A stretch of 64,000 nucleotides of DNA from NCBI RefSeq assembly GCF_002162375.1, contig NZ_CP021425.1, positions 4,481,001 to 4,545,000 of the forward strand. Direction: 5' to 3'. This DNA is from Oleiphilus messinensis. Its GTDB lineage: Bacteria > Pseudomonadota > Gammaproteobacteria > Pseudomonadales > Oleiphilaceae. Shown here piece after piece: positions 18,717 to 27,566 of the stretch. The translations under genes and the position numbers were made by a program. Positions within the stretch are counted from its first letter, which is position 1, and the number at the start of each line of letters is the position of its first letter. A model generated the notes under the pieces. The model ran no database searches. It had not been told where the DNA came from and saw only the letters and a list, made by a program, of their open reading frames with translations.

Positions 18717-19592
18717 ATGAACGTGAGAGATAAAACACTGGCCAAATCCAACGCCGCATTATCAAGTAATGCAGCCTCCCCCCAGCCCTTGTATATCCAG
18801 ATTAAAGAGGTGCTGAAAAAGCAAATACTGGAAGGCCAGTACCAACCCCATGAGCGCCTGCCGTCGGAAAACAAATTAATGCAAGAGTTCCAGGTGAGCA
18901 GGATTACGGTACGCCAGGCCCTGCGAGACCTTACCGCAGAAGGTCTGATATTCAGCTCTCAGGGGAAAGGCACCTTCGTGAATAAGCCAAAAGCGGTGCA
19001 AGATGTGCACCGACTCGAAGGTTTTGGTGAAGCCATGACGGCAAAAGGGTACGACACCGCGGCCCGCTTGATCAGCATTAAAACGATACCAGGGCCCAGA
19101 GCGGTAACAGAAGCCCTTAAACTGAAAAACAAGTCTCCGGTGGTCGAAGTAAAGCGGGTTCGGCTTCTCAACGGCGAGCCCATCTCGATTGATACCTCCT
19201 ACTTTCCGGAGTCGATTGGCCAGCATTTATATGACCGCGATTTAACCGGTGATATCTTCCCCATGCTGGAGCAGCAACTGGGTACCCCCCTTGGCAGTGC
19301 CGATATTCGACTGGAAGCCAGAATAGCAGAATCCGATATCGCTGAACTGCTCGCAATCGAAGTGGGCAATCCCGTTATGTGGGTACAGCGACTGACATTG
19401 AACACAGCGGGTCACCCGGTCGATTTTGAATACCTCTCGATACGGGGCGATGCCTACCAATACCACTTCACCGTAGAGCGACATCGGGATGCCTTGCTGC
19501 CCAGCGGCCCGTCCTCTCCCGGTGATGATGCAAAACCATTAGCACAGAACCAACACCAGCATAGCGAAGAGGTGAACGATGAATCTACCTGA
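18717..19592 (+). CDS. GntR family (HutC subfamily) transcriptional regulator
   Basis: A 291-residue regulator. The N-terminal winged helix is clear (QPLYIQIKEVLKKQILEGQY, then LPSENKLMQEFQVSRITVRQ). The C-terminal UTRA ligand-binding domain includes VVEVKRVRLLNGEPISIDTS. The 3' end overlaps the flavoprotein gene by 14 bases, so it heads that operon. The ~35-residue tail after UTRA is unusual. It probably binds the 18661-18686 palindrome and senses the imported substrate or a breakdown product. Confidence 0.88.
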   Translation: MNVRDKTLAKSNAALSSNAASPQPLYIQIKEVLKKQILEGQYQPHERLPSENKLMQEFQVSRITVRQALRDLTAEGLIFSSQGKGTFVNKPKAVQDVHRLEGFGEAMTAKGYDTAARLISIKTIPGPRAVTEALKLKNKSPVVEVKRVRLLNGEPISIDTSYFPESIGQHLYDRDLTGDIFPMLEQQLGTPLGSADIRLEARIAESDIAELLAIEVGNPVMWVQRLTLNTAGHPVDFEYLSIRGDAYQYHFTVERHRDALLPSGPSSPGDDAKPLAQNQHQHSEEVNDEST

Positions 19593-21315
19593 TGATATTG
19601 CCGTAAAAGATGTGGATGTTCTGGTCATCGGCGGTGGCACTGCCGGACCGATGGCTGCCGTTAAAGCCAAAGAGAAAAACCCGGATTTGAGCGTCTTGCT
19701 GCTGGAAAAAGCCAATGTAAAACGTTCCGGTGCAATCAGTATGGGAATGGATGGGCTGAACAATGCAGTGATTCCCGGCCATGCCACCCCGGAAGACTAC
19801 GTGAAGGAAATCACGATTGCGAACGATGGCATTGTGTTGCAAAAAGGCGTAATGGAATACGCAGAGCGTTCATTTGCCATGATCCAGCAACTGGACAAAT
19901 GGGGCGTGCATTTTCAAAAAGATGAAACCGGTGACTTCGACGTTAAAAAAGTACATCACCTCGGCACCTATGTACTGCCCATGCCGGAAGGGCATAATGT
20001 CAAAAAAATATTGTATCGACGTTTACGGCGAGCGCGAGTTGAAATCGAAAATCGCTATCAGGCAACCCGACTACTAACCGACTCAACGGGCACCGTTTGC
20101 GGTTGTGTGGCAATGACAACACGGACCGCGCAAGTCATCGTCATTCGCGCAAAATCAGTGGTGATGTGTACCGGTGCCGCCGGGCGCCTCGGCCTGCCTG
20201 CTTCAGGGTATCTTTTTGGCACCTACGAAAACCCGTCCAATTGCGGTGACGGCCATGCCATGGCCTATCATGCCGGTGCTGAATTGACCGGACTGGAGTG
20301 CTACCAGATCAATCCTCTTTTGAAAGACTATAATGGCCCGGCCTGTGCTTATGTTACCGGCCCCTTGGGCGGTTATACGGCCAATGCGAAAGGTGACCGT
20401 TTTATCGAGTGTGACTACTGGAGTGGTCAAATGATGCTCGAGTTCTATCGCGAACTGGAAGGCGGTGACGGGCCGGTTTTCCTCAAACTGGATCACCTTG
20501 CTGAAGAAACGATTCAGGAAATCGAGCATGTTCTGCATACCAATGAGCGCCCGAGTCGCGGACGCTTTCACGATGGCCGTGGTACAGACTATCGTGCCAA
20601 TATGGTTGAAATGCACATTTCAGAAATCGGCTTTTGTAGTGGACACTCGGCATCCGGTGTCTGGATTAATGAAAAGGGTGAAACCACGGTTCCCGGTTTG
20701 TACGGCGCCGGAGACATGGCTTCTATTCCCCACAGCTACATGCTGGGCGCCTTTGTGTACGGGGAAATTTGCGGTATCAACGCCGCCGAATTCGCCGAAT
20801 CCCGTTCCACGCTCCCGGAAATTGATGTTGATTTTGTGCTTGCAGAGCGCGATCGCCTCCTGGCCCCTCTGAAACGGACCGATGGTATCCCGCCAAATCA
20901 ATTCGAGTACAAGGCACGCCGACTGGTAAACGATTACCTGCAACCCCCGAAGGTCAACAAGAAAATGGATATCGGGCTCGCCCGACTGCGTGCCATGCGG
21001 GAAGATATTCCCTATCTGTACGCCCGAGACCCCCACGAATTATTCCGGGCGGTTGAAGCACAACATATCCTCGATTGTGCAGAAATGGCCGCAGTGGCAT
21101 CCCTTTACCGTCAGGAAAGCCGCTGGGGCTTGTACCACTACAGCGTCGATTATCCCAAAAAGAATGATCAGGACTGGTTCTGCCATGTGCAGCTTTCCAA
21201 AGCAGAAGACGGCAGCATGTATTGTCATAAACGCAAGGTGGAACCCTACGTGGTTGCGCTGGATGACAACGAGAAAGAAGCCTACAACCAGTTACGAGTC
21301 AAAGAAGCTGTATAG
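19579..21315 (+). CDS. AprA-like FAD-dependent oxidoreductase (succinate dehydrogenase/fumarate reductase flavoprotein family)
   Basis: A 578-residue flavoprotein. The FAD-binding Rossmann motif VLVIGGGTAGPMAAVKA is near the N-terminus. The RSGAISMGMDGLNN stretch aligns with the region of adenylylsulfate reductase alpha (AprA) around its catalytic Asn. The C-terminal FAD motif GLYGAGDMASIPHSYMLGAF is present. It is about 60 residues shorter than typical AprA. A ferredoxin gene follows 35 bp downstream, matching the AprA-AprB gene order. It may oxidise sulfite or another small acid, or act as a reductase. The exact reaction is not shown. No qmo or membrane partner is seen. Confidence 0.75.
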   Translation: MNLPDDIAVKDVDVLVIGGGTAGPMAAVKAKEKNPDLSVLLLEKANVKRSGAISMGMDGLNNAVIPGHATPEDYVKEITIANDGIVLQKGVMEYAERSFAMIQQLDKWGVHFQKDETGDFDVKKVHHLGTYVLPMPEGHNVKKILYRRLRRARVEIENRYQATRLLTDSTGTVCGCVAMTTRTAQVIVIRAKSVVMCTGAAGRLGLPASGYLFGTYENPSNCGDGHAMAYHAGAELTGLECYQINPLLKDYNGPACAYVTGPLGGYTANAKGDRFIECDYWSGQMMLEFYRELEGGDGPVFLKLDHLAEETIQEIEHVLHTNERPSRGRFHDGRGTDYRANMVEMHISEIGFCSGHSASGVWINEKGETTVPGLYGAGDMASIPHSYMLGAFVYGEICGINAAEFAESRSTLPEIDVDFVLAERDRLLAPLKRTDGIPPNQFEYKARRLVNDYLQPPKVNKKMDIGLARLRAMREDIPYLYARDPHELFRAVEAQHILDCAEMAAVASLYRQESRWGLYHYSVDYPKKNDQDWFCHVQLSKAEDGSMYCHKRKVEPYVVALDDNEKEAYNQLRVKEAV

Positions 21316-21350
21316 CCTGAAATCAAGCGCGTTTCGCAAGGAGTTCGATT

Positions 21351-21584
21351 ATGCCTGTAGCCTCGCAAATTACCGCGGTACCTGTGGTGATAGATGAAGA
21401 CAAATGTATTGCCGACAAAGGCTGTACCACCTGCATCGATGTCTGCCCGCTGGATGTACTCTGGATTGATGAACGATCCGGAAAAGCACATATGAAGTAC
21501 GATGAATGCTGGTACTGCATGCCCTGTGAGAAAGACTGCCCGACCGATGCGGTCACTGTAAATATTCCCTATTTGCTGAAATGA
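21351..21584 (+). CDS. Two-cluster 4Fe-4S ferredoxin (AprB-like)
   Basis: A 77-residue protein with AAGGAG seven bases before the ATG. Two complete cysteine sets are present: Cys 19, 25, 28, 32 (CIADKGCTTCIDVCP) and Cys 53, 56, 59, 63 (CWYCMPCEKDCP). The longer spacing in the first set resembles the N-terminal part of AprB. It should pass electrons to or from the upstream flavoprotein. It is translationally close to the HEAT-repeat gene. The C-terminal tail of true AprB that wraps AprA is absent. Confidence 0.9.
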   Translation: MPVASQITAVPVVIDEDKCIADKGCTTCIDVCPLDVLWIDERSGKAHMKYDECWYCMPCEKDCPTDAVTVNIPYLLK

Positions 21585-21595
21585 GGACCGAGTGT

Positions 21596-22546
21596 ATGGC
21601 TAAATATGACGATCCTTTACTGATCTCAATCGCTGAACGGCTGGAAAGCGCAGACCCCGGCATTCGACGGGTTGCAACCATGGAACTGGTTGACAGCCCC
21701 GAACCAGAAGCGGTAGAACTGCTGTTAAGAGCATTGAAAGATCCAGATGCCAATGTCCGGCTGGAAGCGGCCAAAGTCATTGATGAGTTTGATGCCGCAG
21801 ACATGACCGAGGCACTTGTTGATGCACTCACCTCACCGGATGAACACGTCCGCAACGCTGCCGCCCACGCCTTGGCTGATTTGAAAGACGCAGCGGCGGC
21901 CCCTGCATTGATCGCTGCCCTGGAATGCGATGACCCTTTCGTCATTGCCGGAATCCTCAGGGCGCTCAAGCCGTTACGAGTTAATGCGTCCAAGGCCCAT
22001 GCCCTGACCTTTCTGGCTCATGTCGATTCAGGCGTGCGAAGAGAAGCTGTGGGTGTTCTCGGTTATCTGAAAGACGAACAAGCACTGCCTCAATTAATCA
22101 AAGTGGCTGCAGACGATACCGATCAGGAAGTCCGGCGTACCGCCATTGGGACACTGGTTTTTGCTGCCCCTCATCTCGTCGCGCCGGCGCTGGTGAAAGC
22201 CCTGTCAGATGAGCACTGGCAAGTCAGGGTAGAAGCCGCCAACGGTATCGGACGATTGAAGATCGAGAACGCGGTTACACCTTTAATGTCGCGAACCGAG
22301 GATGAGTATTGGCAAGTGCGTGAAAAAGCGGTGGAATCACTGGGCAAACTCAAAGCACGGGAAAGTATTTCGATATTGGGACGTTGCGCTGAAGATCCGA
22401 TCAGCAATCTTCGTAAAGCCGCCATTGCTGCACTGGGGGAAATTGAAGACGCCGCTGCACTGCCCTACATTGAGCGGGCATTGAATGACAACGATCCGGA
22501 TGTGCGCAAAATAGCCCGTTGGGCAATGGGCAAGTTTGCCGCTTGA
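21596..22546 (+). CDS. HEAT-repeat protein
   Basis: About 316 residues from the ATG at 21596, which has GAGG nine bases upstream; an alternative ATG at 21581 overlaps the ferredoxin stop. The protein is made of about eight to nine alpha-helical HEAT/PBS-lyase-type repeats, each ~31 residues, with recurring text such as DPDANVRLEAAKVIDEF, DEHVRNAAAHALADLKD and DEHWQVRVEAANGIGRLK. Such proteins are scaffolds, often for phycobilin lyases or redox complexes. Placed in the operon, it may hold the flavoprotein and ferredoxin together. This is inferred. Confidence 0.88.
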   Translation: MAKYDDPLLISIAERLESADPGIRRVATMELVDSPEPEAVELLLRALKDPDANVRLEAAKVIDEFDAADMTEALVDALTSPDEHVRNAAAHALADLKDAAAAPALIAALECDDPFVIAGILRALKPLRVNASKAHALTFLAHVDSGVRREAVGVLGYLKDEQALPQLIKVAADDTDQEVRRTAIGTLVFAAPHLVAPALVKALSDEHWQVRVEAANGIGRLKIENAVTPLMSRTEDEYWQVREKAVESLGKLKARESISILGRCAEDPISNLRKAAIAALGEIEDAAALPYIERALNDNDPDVRKIARWAMGKFAA

Positions 22547-22548
22547 AC

Positions 22549-22746
22549 ATGACGTATAACCTCAAGACCAAACGACAACGTACCATCGCATCCATGTGCC
22601 TGATTGCCGCTGGAACCATGCTTCTGGCTTATCGAGGTGTCAGGCCCTGCCCGGAGATCGTACTCGATACTCATCCTGTCGACTATCCGGTTCTTATCGA
22701 AGGAAATTTACGATGCACGCTTCCGAACAGCGCCCCAGAACCATAG
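22549..22746 (+). CDS. Possible small membrane protein
   Basis: A 65-codon frame starting three bases after the HEAT gene stop. It contains one hydrophobic helix (IASMCLIAAGTMLLAYRG) after a basic N-terminus (KTKRQR), an inside-anchored single-pass topology. The tail overlaps the start of the DUF971 gene in another frame. There is no homology I can name and its start lacks a strong ribosome-binding site, so it may be chance. Confidence 0.35.
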   Translation: MTYNLKTKRQRTIASMCLIAAGTMLLAYRGVRPCPEIVLDTHPVDYPVLIEGNLRCTLPNSAPEP

Positions 22747-23057
22747 AACTACTGCAAAAAAGTCGACTCATGAAAATCTGCTGGCATTCCGGTGATCATT
22801 CAGAGATCGCATTTTCGCTTCTGCGCCAATTTTGCGCCTGTTCTCAATGCCGTGCACAAAACATTGTCGGACAGCCGCGAAACATTGTCGGACAGCCGCG
22901 AAACCTTAACAACACGGACATTACCCACGCGACGCCAATCGGCAGCACCGGTTTACAACTGGCATTCAGTGATGGCCATCAGAACGGCATCTATCCCTGG
23001 GGCTACCTGCATGCCATCGGACAGGGCCGGGGAATAGCCTATTTCAACGAATGCTAA
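22713..23057 (+). CDS. DUF971 / gamma-butyrobetaine hydroxylase N-terminal-like protein
   Basis: A 114-residue protein starting at ATG 22713, preceded by AAGGAAA. The domain signature is visible: LRQFCACSQCRAQ, the CxC-type core, and DGHQNGIYPWGYLHAIG, the DGH and GIYPWGYL motifs of the DUF971/GBBH-like N-terminal zinc-binding domain. The family is associated with Fe-S and redox functions. A seven-residue tandem duplication (NIVGQPR twice, residues 50-63) interrupts the region after the Cys motif. It lies downstream of the flavoprotein/ferredoxin/HEAT genes, so it may help cofactor handling. Longer in-frame starts upstream look unlikely. Confidence 0.75.
   Translation: MHASEQRPRTIELLQKSRLMKICWHSGDHSEIAFSLLRQFCACSQCRAQNIVGQPRNIVGQPRNLNNTDITHATPIGSTGLQLAFSDGHQNGIYPWGYLHAIGQGRGIAYFNEC
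22861..22902 (+). repeat. Perfect 21-bp tandem duplication in the DUF971 gene
   Basis: Positions 22861-22881 and 22882-22902 are identical 21-bp units (start ACATTGTCGGACAGC). The insertion keeps the reading frame and adds seven residues to the protein. It is likely a recent slippage event. Confidence 0.95.
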
Positions 23058-23155
23058 AGCGCTGTGCTATTATGCTGGCTGAGGTTTAGCGCTATCGTTT
23101 ACCCTGCGAGAGTTGAACTGAACTCATGGTTAGCTAACCGCTTGCGGACTTTAAC

Positions 23156-24535
23156 ATGAACGAAAGTCTACTCGTTACCCAACACCCGTTTACGCTCGAA
23201 ATCGGTCTCACGCTGGCAGTCATCGGGTTTACGTTTTACCTCTTTATCAGCGATAAGTTCAGTACCGATATTTCTGCCATACTGATCCTTGTTGTTATCG
23301 GTGCCGTCAGTCAGATACCGCAAGTAGACACCTTGCTCCCACCTTCTGTTTTATTCAGCGGTTTTTCCAGTAATGCAGTGATCGCGCTCATTGCCTTGAT
23401 GATCATGGCAGGCGGTATTGAACGGTCCGGGGCCATGGATCGCGTGGCACAGGGTATCGTCAACCTGAGTAGAGGTCGTCAGTTCCGGGTTATTGCACTG
23501 GTTTGCGGTAGCGCAGGACTGATGTCTGGAGTGATTCAAAACATTGGTGTGGTTGCGCTCTTCGTTCCGGTCGCCTCGTACCTGAGCGTGCACACTCAGG
23601 TTCCCATTAACCGTATATTGATGCCCATGTCTTTTTCCGTCATTCTGGGGGGCAATCTCACCATTATGGGAAACAGCTCACTGATCGTGCTCAACGATAT
23701 CATCCGGACAAACAGTGCACCGGAAATCAATACCCATGCGTTCCCAATATTTGCCGTATTTCCCTACGGATGTGCCCTGCTCTGTGCCGGTGTCATTCTG
23801 TTTTGCACCGCAGCGAACCGGCTTTTTCCTGAGGCAGCCTCGACAAAAAACCGCGAAAGATCGGAGACTGTCGAAACATCATCTTTACAGGGACCATCTC
23901 TACAGAGACAGACTGAAACCGCAGACTCAGTCACCCAAACGCCCAGTGCGACAGTCGCCATTACCTGCTTCGGAGGCAGTCTGATTCTGGCGTTGCTTTC
24001 AGACTTTCCGATCGGCTGGGGCCTGTGGAGCGGTGTTCTGGCGATGTTCCTGTTGAAAGTCATCAACCCCGAAAGCGCCTATCGAGCCGTAAGCTGGAAT
24101 ACCGTGGTCATGCTCGCTGGATTGATCCCGCTTGGAATCGCAGTGGACTACACCGGTACAGCATCGTGGATCAGTACCGGATTGGTTCGAGCGCTCCCGC
24201 CAGAACCGTTTCTGATTCCCTACCCGGTTCTTATTCAAATTACATTAGCGCTCCTGACCGCGTCTCTCACCTTGGTCATGTCAAATGTTGGTGCGACTGT
24301 ATTACTTGTCCCTTTGGCGATTCAACTGGGTCAATCGACCGGTCAGGATCCTATTACCCTCGCCCTCCTGGTCGGTCTCTGTGCTTCAAATTCATTCCTG
24401 TTACCCACTCATCAGGCCAACGCTTTGGTACTGGCTACCGGACACTACCGCGTGGCAGAATTTACACGAGTAGGACTCATTGTCACCAGTATCTACTTAG
24501 GCATTGTGCTTGTTATGATCAATTCTTTGACGTAG
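23156..24535 (+). CDS. SLC13/DASS family anion transporter
   Basis: A 459-residue polytopic membrane protein of the divalent anion:Na+ symporter (ArsB/NhaD-like) superfamily. The two-fold repeat is visible, with hairpin motifs ILGGNLTIMGNSSLIVLN in the first half and ATVLLVPLAIQLGQSTGQDP in the second, separated by a hydrophilic linker (~residues 225-260). These transporters move sulfate, dicarboxylates or related anions. Next to the organosulfur-type operon, sulfate or sulfonate transport is the natural guess. It starts ~100 bp after the DUF971 gene and is probably in the same unit. The direction of transport is not shown. Confidence 0.85.
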   Translation: MNESLLVTQHPFTLEIGLTLAVIGFTFYLFISDKFSTDISAILILVVIGAVSQIPQVDTLLPPSVLFSGFSSNAVIALIALMIMAGGIERSGAMDRVAQGIVNLSRGRQFRVIALVCGSAGLMSGVIQNIGVVALFVPVASYLSVHTQVPINRILMPMSFSVILGGNLTIMGNSSLIVLNDIIRTNSAPEINTHAFPIFAVFPYGCALLCAGVILFCTAANRLFPEAASTKNRERSETVETSSLQGPSLQRQTETADSVTQTPSATVAITCFGGSLILALLSDFPIGWGLWSGVLAMFLLKVINPESAYRAVSWNTVVMLAGLIPLGIAVDYTGTASWISTGLVRALPPEPFLIPYPVLIQITLALLTASLTLVMSNVGATVLLVPLAIQLGQSTGQDPITLALLVGLCASNSFLLPTHQANALVLATGHYRVAEFTRVGLIVTSIYLGIVLVMINSLT

Positions 24536-24773
24536 AACTCAGAAATTTTAGACAGTAAGACTACACATCCTACGCAATCGGCGGTAGCATATGTCGGAGA
24601 AATTGCCAGAAGATATTTAACAATTTCTATGATAAGGATGTATTTCCCAACGCCGACATCGTGCAAACTCGCCAAAGTCGGGCCCGTTTCGGTAGGCATT
24701 ACAGTCTGATGAGTAAATCACAGCGCTAAATCGAATCGGAAGTAACAATCTAAACCTACAGAGAAAAGTAACT

Positions 24774-25436
24774 ATGGATTTGGTTCGTACTTTCTTAGCT
24801 GGGTTGCTATGGATGGCCCTTGCCTCTGGCACTTCTGCCCAATGCAACTCTTATAACTTATCTCAAGACTCAGAAACTATTCTTGAAATTTATGTCGCGT
24901 TTTACGGTCGCCCGGCCGATCCTGCGGGATTGAAATACTGGGCTAAAGAACTCGCCGCAGTCGATGGTGACGTAAGTAAAATCATTGGGGCATTTGGTAC
25001 ATCCCCCGAATATGAAACACGATTTGGTGCCCTGAATGATACAAGCCTGATCACAAATTTGTACCAACAAATTTTGGGGCGGGATCCCGATGCGGCAGGA
25101 CTGAATTTCTATCAGGGCGAATTGAGCTCTGGCCAAAGCTCACTCCAAACCATTGCACTAACGATACTCGGGGGTGCAACCGGGCCTGATGCCGAAGTGA
25201 TCCAAAACCGCAAAGCAGTTGCAAAACACTACCTATCCATCACGGCAAATAGTCCTGAAGCTGAAAGCGAATTCAGCAATGACGATCTTTTTACCATTCT
25301 CGGAACAGTAGCAGACAGTGCAATTGATCGCGACGCGGCCTGTATCTTGGTTACTGAAATCGGTGGCGAAGCCAATAACGGAATTAACGCCCTGAATTGG
25401 GATCAAGGGGCTTGGGATGAGCAAAACTGGAACTAA
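24774..25436 (+). CDS. Exported DUF4214 domain protein
   Basis: A 220-residue protein with a signal peptide ending at TSAQ. Two DUF4214 units are visible: ILEIYVAFYGRPADPAGLKY with YWAKEL, and LYQQILGRDPDAAGLNFYQG. DUF4214 occurs in secreted or surface calcium-binding proteins and adhesins. The C-terminus ends in repeated W/N/Q (NALNWDQGAWDEQNWN). The end overlaps an upstream alternative start of the next gene, but the next gene most likely begins 44 bases later. The two genes look like one transcription unit. Function unknown. Confidence 0.75.
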   Translation: MDLVRTFLAGLLWMALASGTSAQCNSYNLSQDSETILEIYVAFYGRPADPAGLKYWAKELAAVDGDVSKIIGAFGTSPEYETRFGALNDTSLITNLYQQILGRDPDAAGLNFYQGELSSGQSSLQTIALTILGGATGPDAEVIQNRKAVAKHYLSITANSPEAESEFSNDDLFTILGTVADSAIDRDAACILVTEIGGEANNGINALNWDQGAWDEQNWN

Positions 25437-25479
25437 CGGAAACGTCGCACCAGACAACGATTTGAATAAGGAAATCAAG

Positions 25480-26394
25480 ATGAAAAATTACCTGCAGAAG
25501 TTTGTATTAGCAACCGCACTCACTACCTGTGCTGGAACCGCATTGGCAGAAATACCCAACACCTTTACTGCCGGTACTCCGGCTAAAGCGGATGAGGTGA
25601 ACGAAAACTTCGCTTATATCGAAGAGCGACTGAACTCAGGATTGCAAACTGAATTCACCGCCGATTGTGACGCTGACCGCAGCAACCTGACCACCGTTCT
25701 TGAAAACCTGCCACAAACCAAAAGCACAGTTCATGTAAACGGTACCTGCAATCTAGGCACAGGCGTTGTGCTCACAAATAAGGATGTCCACATTATCGGT
25801 GCAGACGGAACAGTCATTCGTGGAGCCGGCTCCATTTCGGAAGCCATGTTCCTGATTCGTGAACGCACCACTCTCGAAATAGAGAACCTGGAAATTTCCA
25901 ATGCCTCCGGTAACGTTAACTTGTTTGCAGCATTCGGAAATAGTATCGCCAACCTCGAAAATATCCGCTTTGTTGGTTCCATTGAAAAAGGCTTGCAGAC
26001 AGCAATCATGGTTCTTGGTGGCTCAGTAGTCAACATGAGCAATATTGATGTCACGGGTGTAACTTATGGCCTGGCAGTGTTCGGCGCAGCCAAAGCCTGG
26101 CTCGAGGGCGATGCGAACCGAATCAGCGCATCTGGTACCAGTGGCCTGCGGGAAGTTCCTTCTGCAGCCCTGTTTGTATCGGAAAACTCCTTTGTGGATG
26201 CTGAAAACACGGTATTTGAAGGTGTTATGGCTGTCCTCGATAATTCAACCTTCAAATTGAACAACGGCATATTGAATGGTTCAGCCATGGTGGTGCGCCG
26301 CAGTTCAGTGGTTGAGCTGGCAGACAATGTCACCATCAATACCGTGATCTCTGCTGAAGACTTCAGCACGGTGTATGGCAGTTCTGTACAGTAG
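25480..26394 (+). CDS. Exported right-handed beta-helix protein
   Basis: A 304-residue protein from ATG 25480, which has AAGGAAA upstream; a farther in-frame start at 25417 is unlikely because the signal peptide (MKNYLQKFVLATALTTCAG) begins here. The N-terminus includes IPNTFTAGTPAKADEVNENF, a motif shared by many secreted fibre-like proteins. From residue ~100 the short repeated beta strands (IIGADGTVIRG, LEIENLEISNASG, VNMSNIDVTG) describe a beta-helix. It follows the DUF4214 gene and is likely co-expressed. The role is unknown; a surface polysaccharide or adhesion function is possible. Confidence 0.7.
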   Translation: MKNYLQKFVLATALTTCAGTALAEIPNTFTAGTPAKADEVNENFAYIEERLNSGLQTEFTADCDADRSNLTTVLENLPQTKSTVHVNGTCNLGTGVVLTNKDVHIIGADGTVIRGAGSISEAMFLIRERTTLEIENLEISNASGNVNLFAAFGNSIANLENIRFVGSIEKGLQTAIMVLGGSVVNMSNIDVTGVTYGLAVFGAAKAWLEGDANRISASGTSGLREVPSAALFVSENSFVDAENTVFEGVMAVLDNSTFKLNNGILNGSAMVVRRSSVVELADNVTINTVISAEDFSTVYGSSVQ

Positions 26395-26417
26395 TAACCC
26401 GGTCAAACAGTCAGGAT

Positions 26418-26462
26418 GGACGGGGCGGGTCGGGAAATTGAGTTGCACTCTGCTCCCCGTCC
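26418..26462. terminator. GC-rich hairpin between convergent genes
   Basis: GGACGGGG at 26418-26425 pairs with CCCCGTCC at 26455-26462 around a long loop, between the beta-helix gene and the convergent lysR gene. There is no clear T-tract, so termination efficiency is uncertain. Confidence 0.4.
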
Positions 26463-26497
26463 TCGCCGGAAAGTCTCACAACACAGATCCGTTGCAA

Positions 26498-27400
26498 TTA
26501 AATATCAACCACGTCTGCCCCCAGGTTAGCGAACTCGGCAATCAGCGTTTTGAAGGCATCCATGCTCGGTTTTTCGGCATCTTTACGCCAGATCAAACAG
26601 GTTGTGGTGTCCCGCCACCGCGCAGGTAACGCGTGCTTTTTCAACCCCGCCGCAAAGGGCACACTTTGCAGGAGAATTTCCGGCACAATACCGACACCCA
26701 TGCCGGCGGTTACACAATTCAACATGGCATGGTAAGAATTGATCTCCACCACGCGGGCAGCCATTCGTGATTCTCCCAACCAGTGCGTCAAACGGGTACG
26801 ATAGGCACATCGACTGGAAAATCCCAGTAACGTGGGGGACGGCCCCAGATCCAGGGGCGTTGAAATATCCGGATGAGGGTTTTCAGATACAATCACAAGT
26901 GACTCCTGAAATACCGGCTGCTGACGCAAACGTTCATCTGCCACGGGATCGGCAACCAGCGCGAGGTCGAGATCCCCGCGTATAACTTGCTCAATGAGAA
27001 CCCCCGTCGGATCGGTATGCACTTCGAGTGTCACCTCCGGGTACTGGCGGTGATAAGCCATTAGCACATCCGCCAGTCGGGTAGCCGCCACCGCTTCCAT
27101 CGTGCCAAGGCGAAGCTTGCCACGGGGATAAGGCTGATTCAGTTGATCTACCGCCTCCTGGGCAAGTGCCAGTATTTGTTTGGCGTACTCACGCAATTGT
27201 TCTCCCGCGGGGGAAATATACAAACGATTTTTGTCCCGGACAAACAACTCCTGCCCCAACTCCCGCTCCAGCTTTTGAATCCGCGCAGTAACATTCGACG
27301 GCACCCGATGAAGCTGCTCCGCCGCACGACTCACACCACCAAACTCCGCAACTTTACTGAACACCAGCAAATCAGTCAGATCCATCGCAAACTTTTCCAT
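26498..27400 (-). CDS. LysR family regulator, PtrR-like
   Basis: 300 residues from ATG 27400, which has GAGG eight bases upstream; a second Met at 27385 (MDLTD) is also possible. The N-terminal winged helix (VFSKVAEFGGVSRAAEQLHR, VPSNVTARIQKLERELGQEL) is closely reminiscent of PtrR, the putrescine-utilisation regulator of enteric bacteria, including the VPSNVTARI phrase. The C-terminal effector domain follows. It faces away from the island and the natural divergent partner would be the DMT-type exporter now at 46.8 kb, about 19 kb away. The inducer is not known. Confidence 0.85.
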   Translation of the reverse strand: MEKFAMDLTDLLVFSKVAEFGGVSRAAEQLHRVPSNVTARIQKLERELGQELFVRDKNRLYISPAGEQLREYAKQILALAQEAVDQLNQPYPRGKLRLGTMEAVAATRLADVLMAYHRQYPEVTLEVHTDPTGVLIEQVIRGDLDLALVADPVADERLRQQPVFQESLVIVSENPHPDISTPLDLGPSPTLLGFSSRCAYRTRLTHWLGESRMAARVVEINSYHAMLNCVTAGMGVGIVPEILLQSVPFAAGLKKHALPARWRDTTTCLIWRKDAEKPSMDAFKTLIAEFANLGADVVDI

Positions 27401-27500
27401 GGACAAACCTCGTGTATTTCAATCTGAGTAAAACAACGCCAGCTTACCGGCACACACAACCTCACCGCCCTGGTTTATATCATACAACCGTTTTCACAAT

Positions 27501-27566
27501 AACATTCACAAAACATGAAAGCTACATCATAAATTATTCACTATTTGAAAAGAATCAACAGCGAAA
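27501..27566. repeat. Left border direct repeat of the accessory island
   Basis: About 66 bp that aligns with 46660-46725 in the same orientation, at roughly 80 percent identity by eye. Both copies share AACATTCAC, ATGAAAG, ATTATTCA and AAAAGA-type segments in order. The copy lies just upstream of lysR. It may be a relic of the original lysR-exporter intergenic region or a recombination border. Confidence 0.6.
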
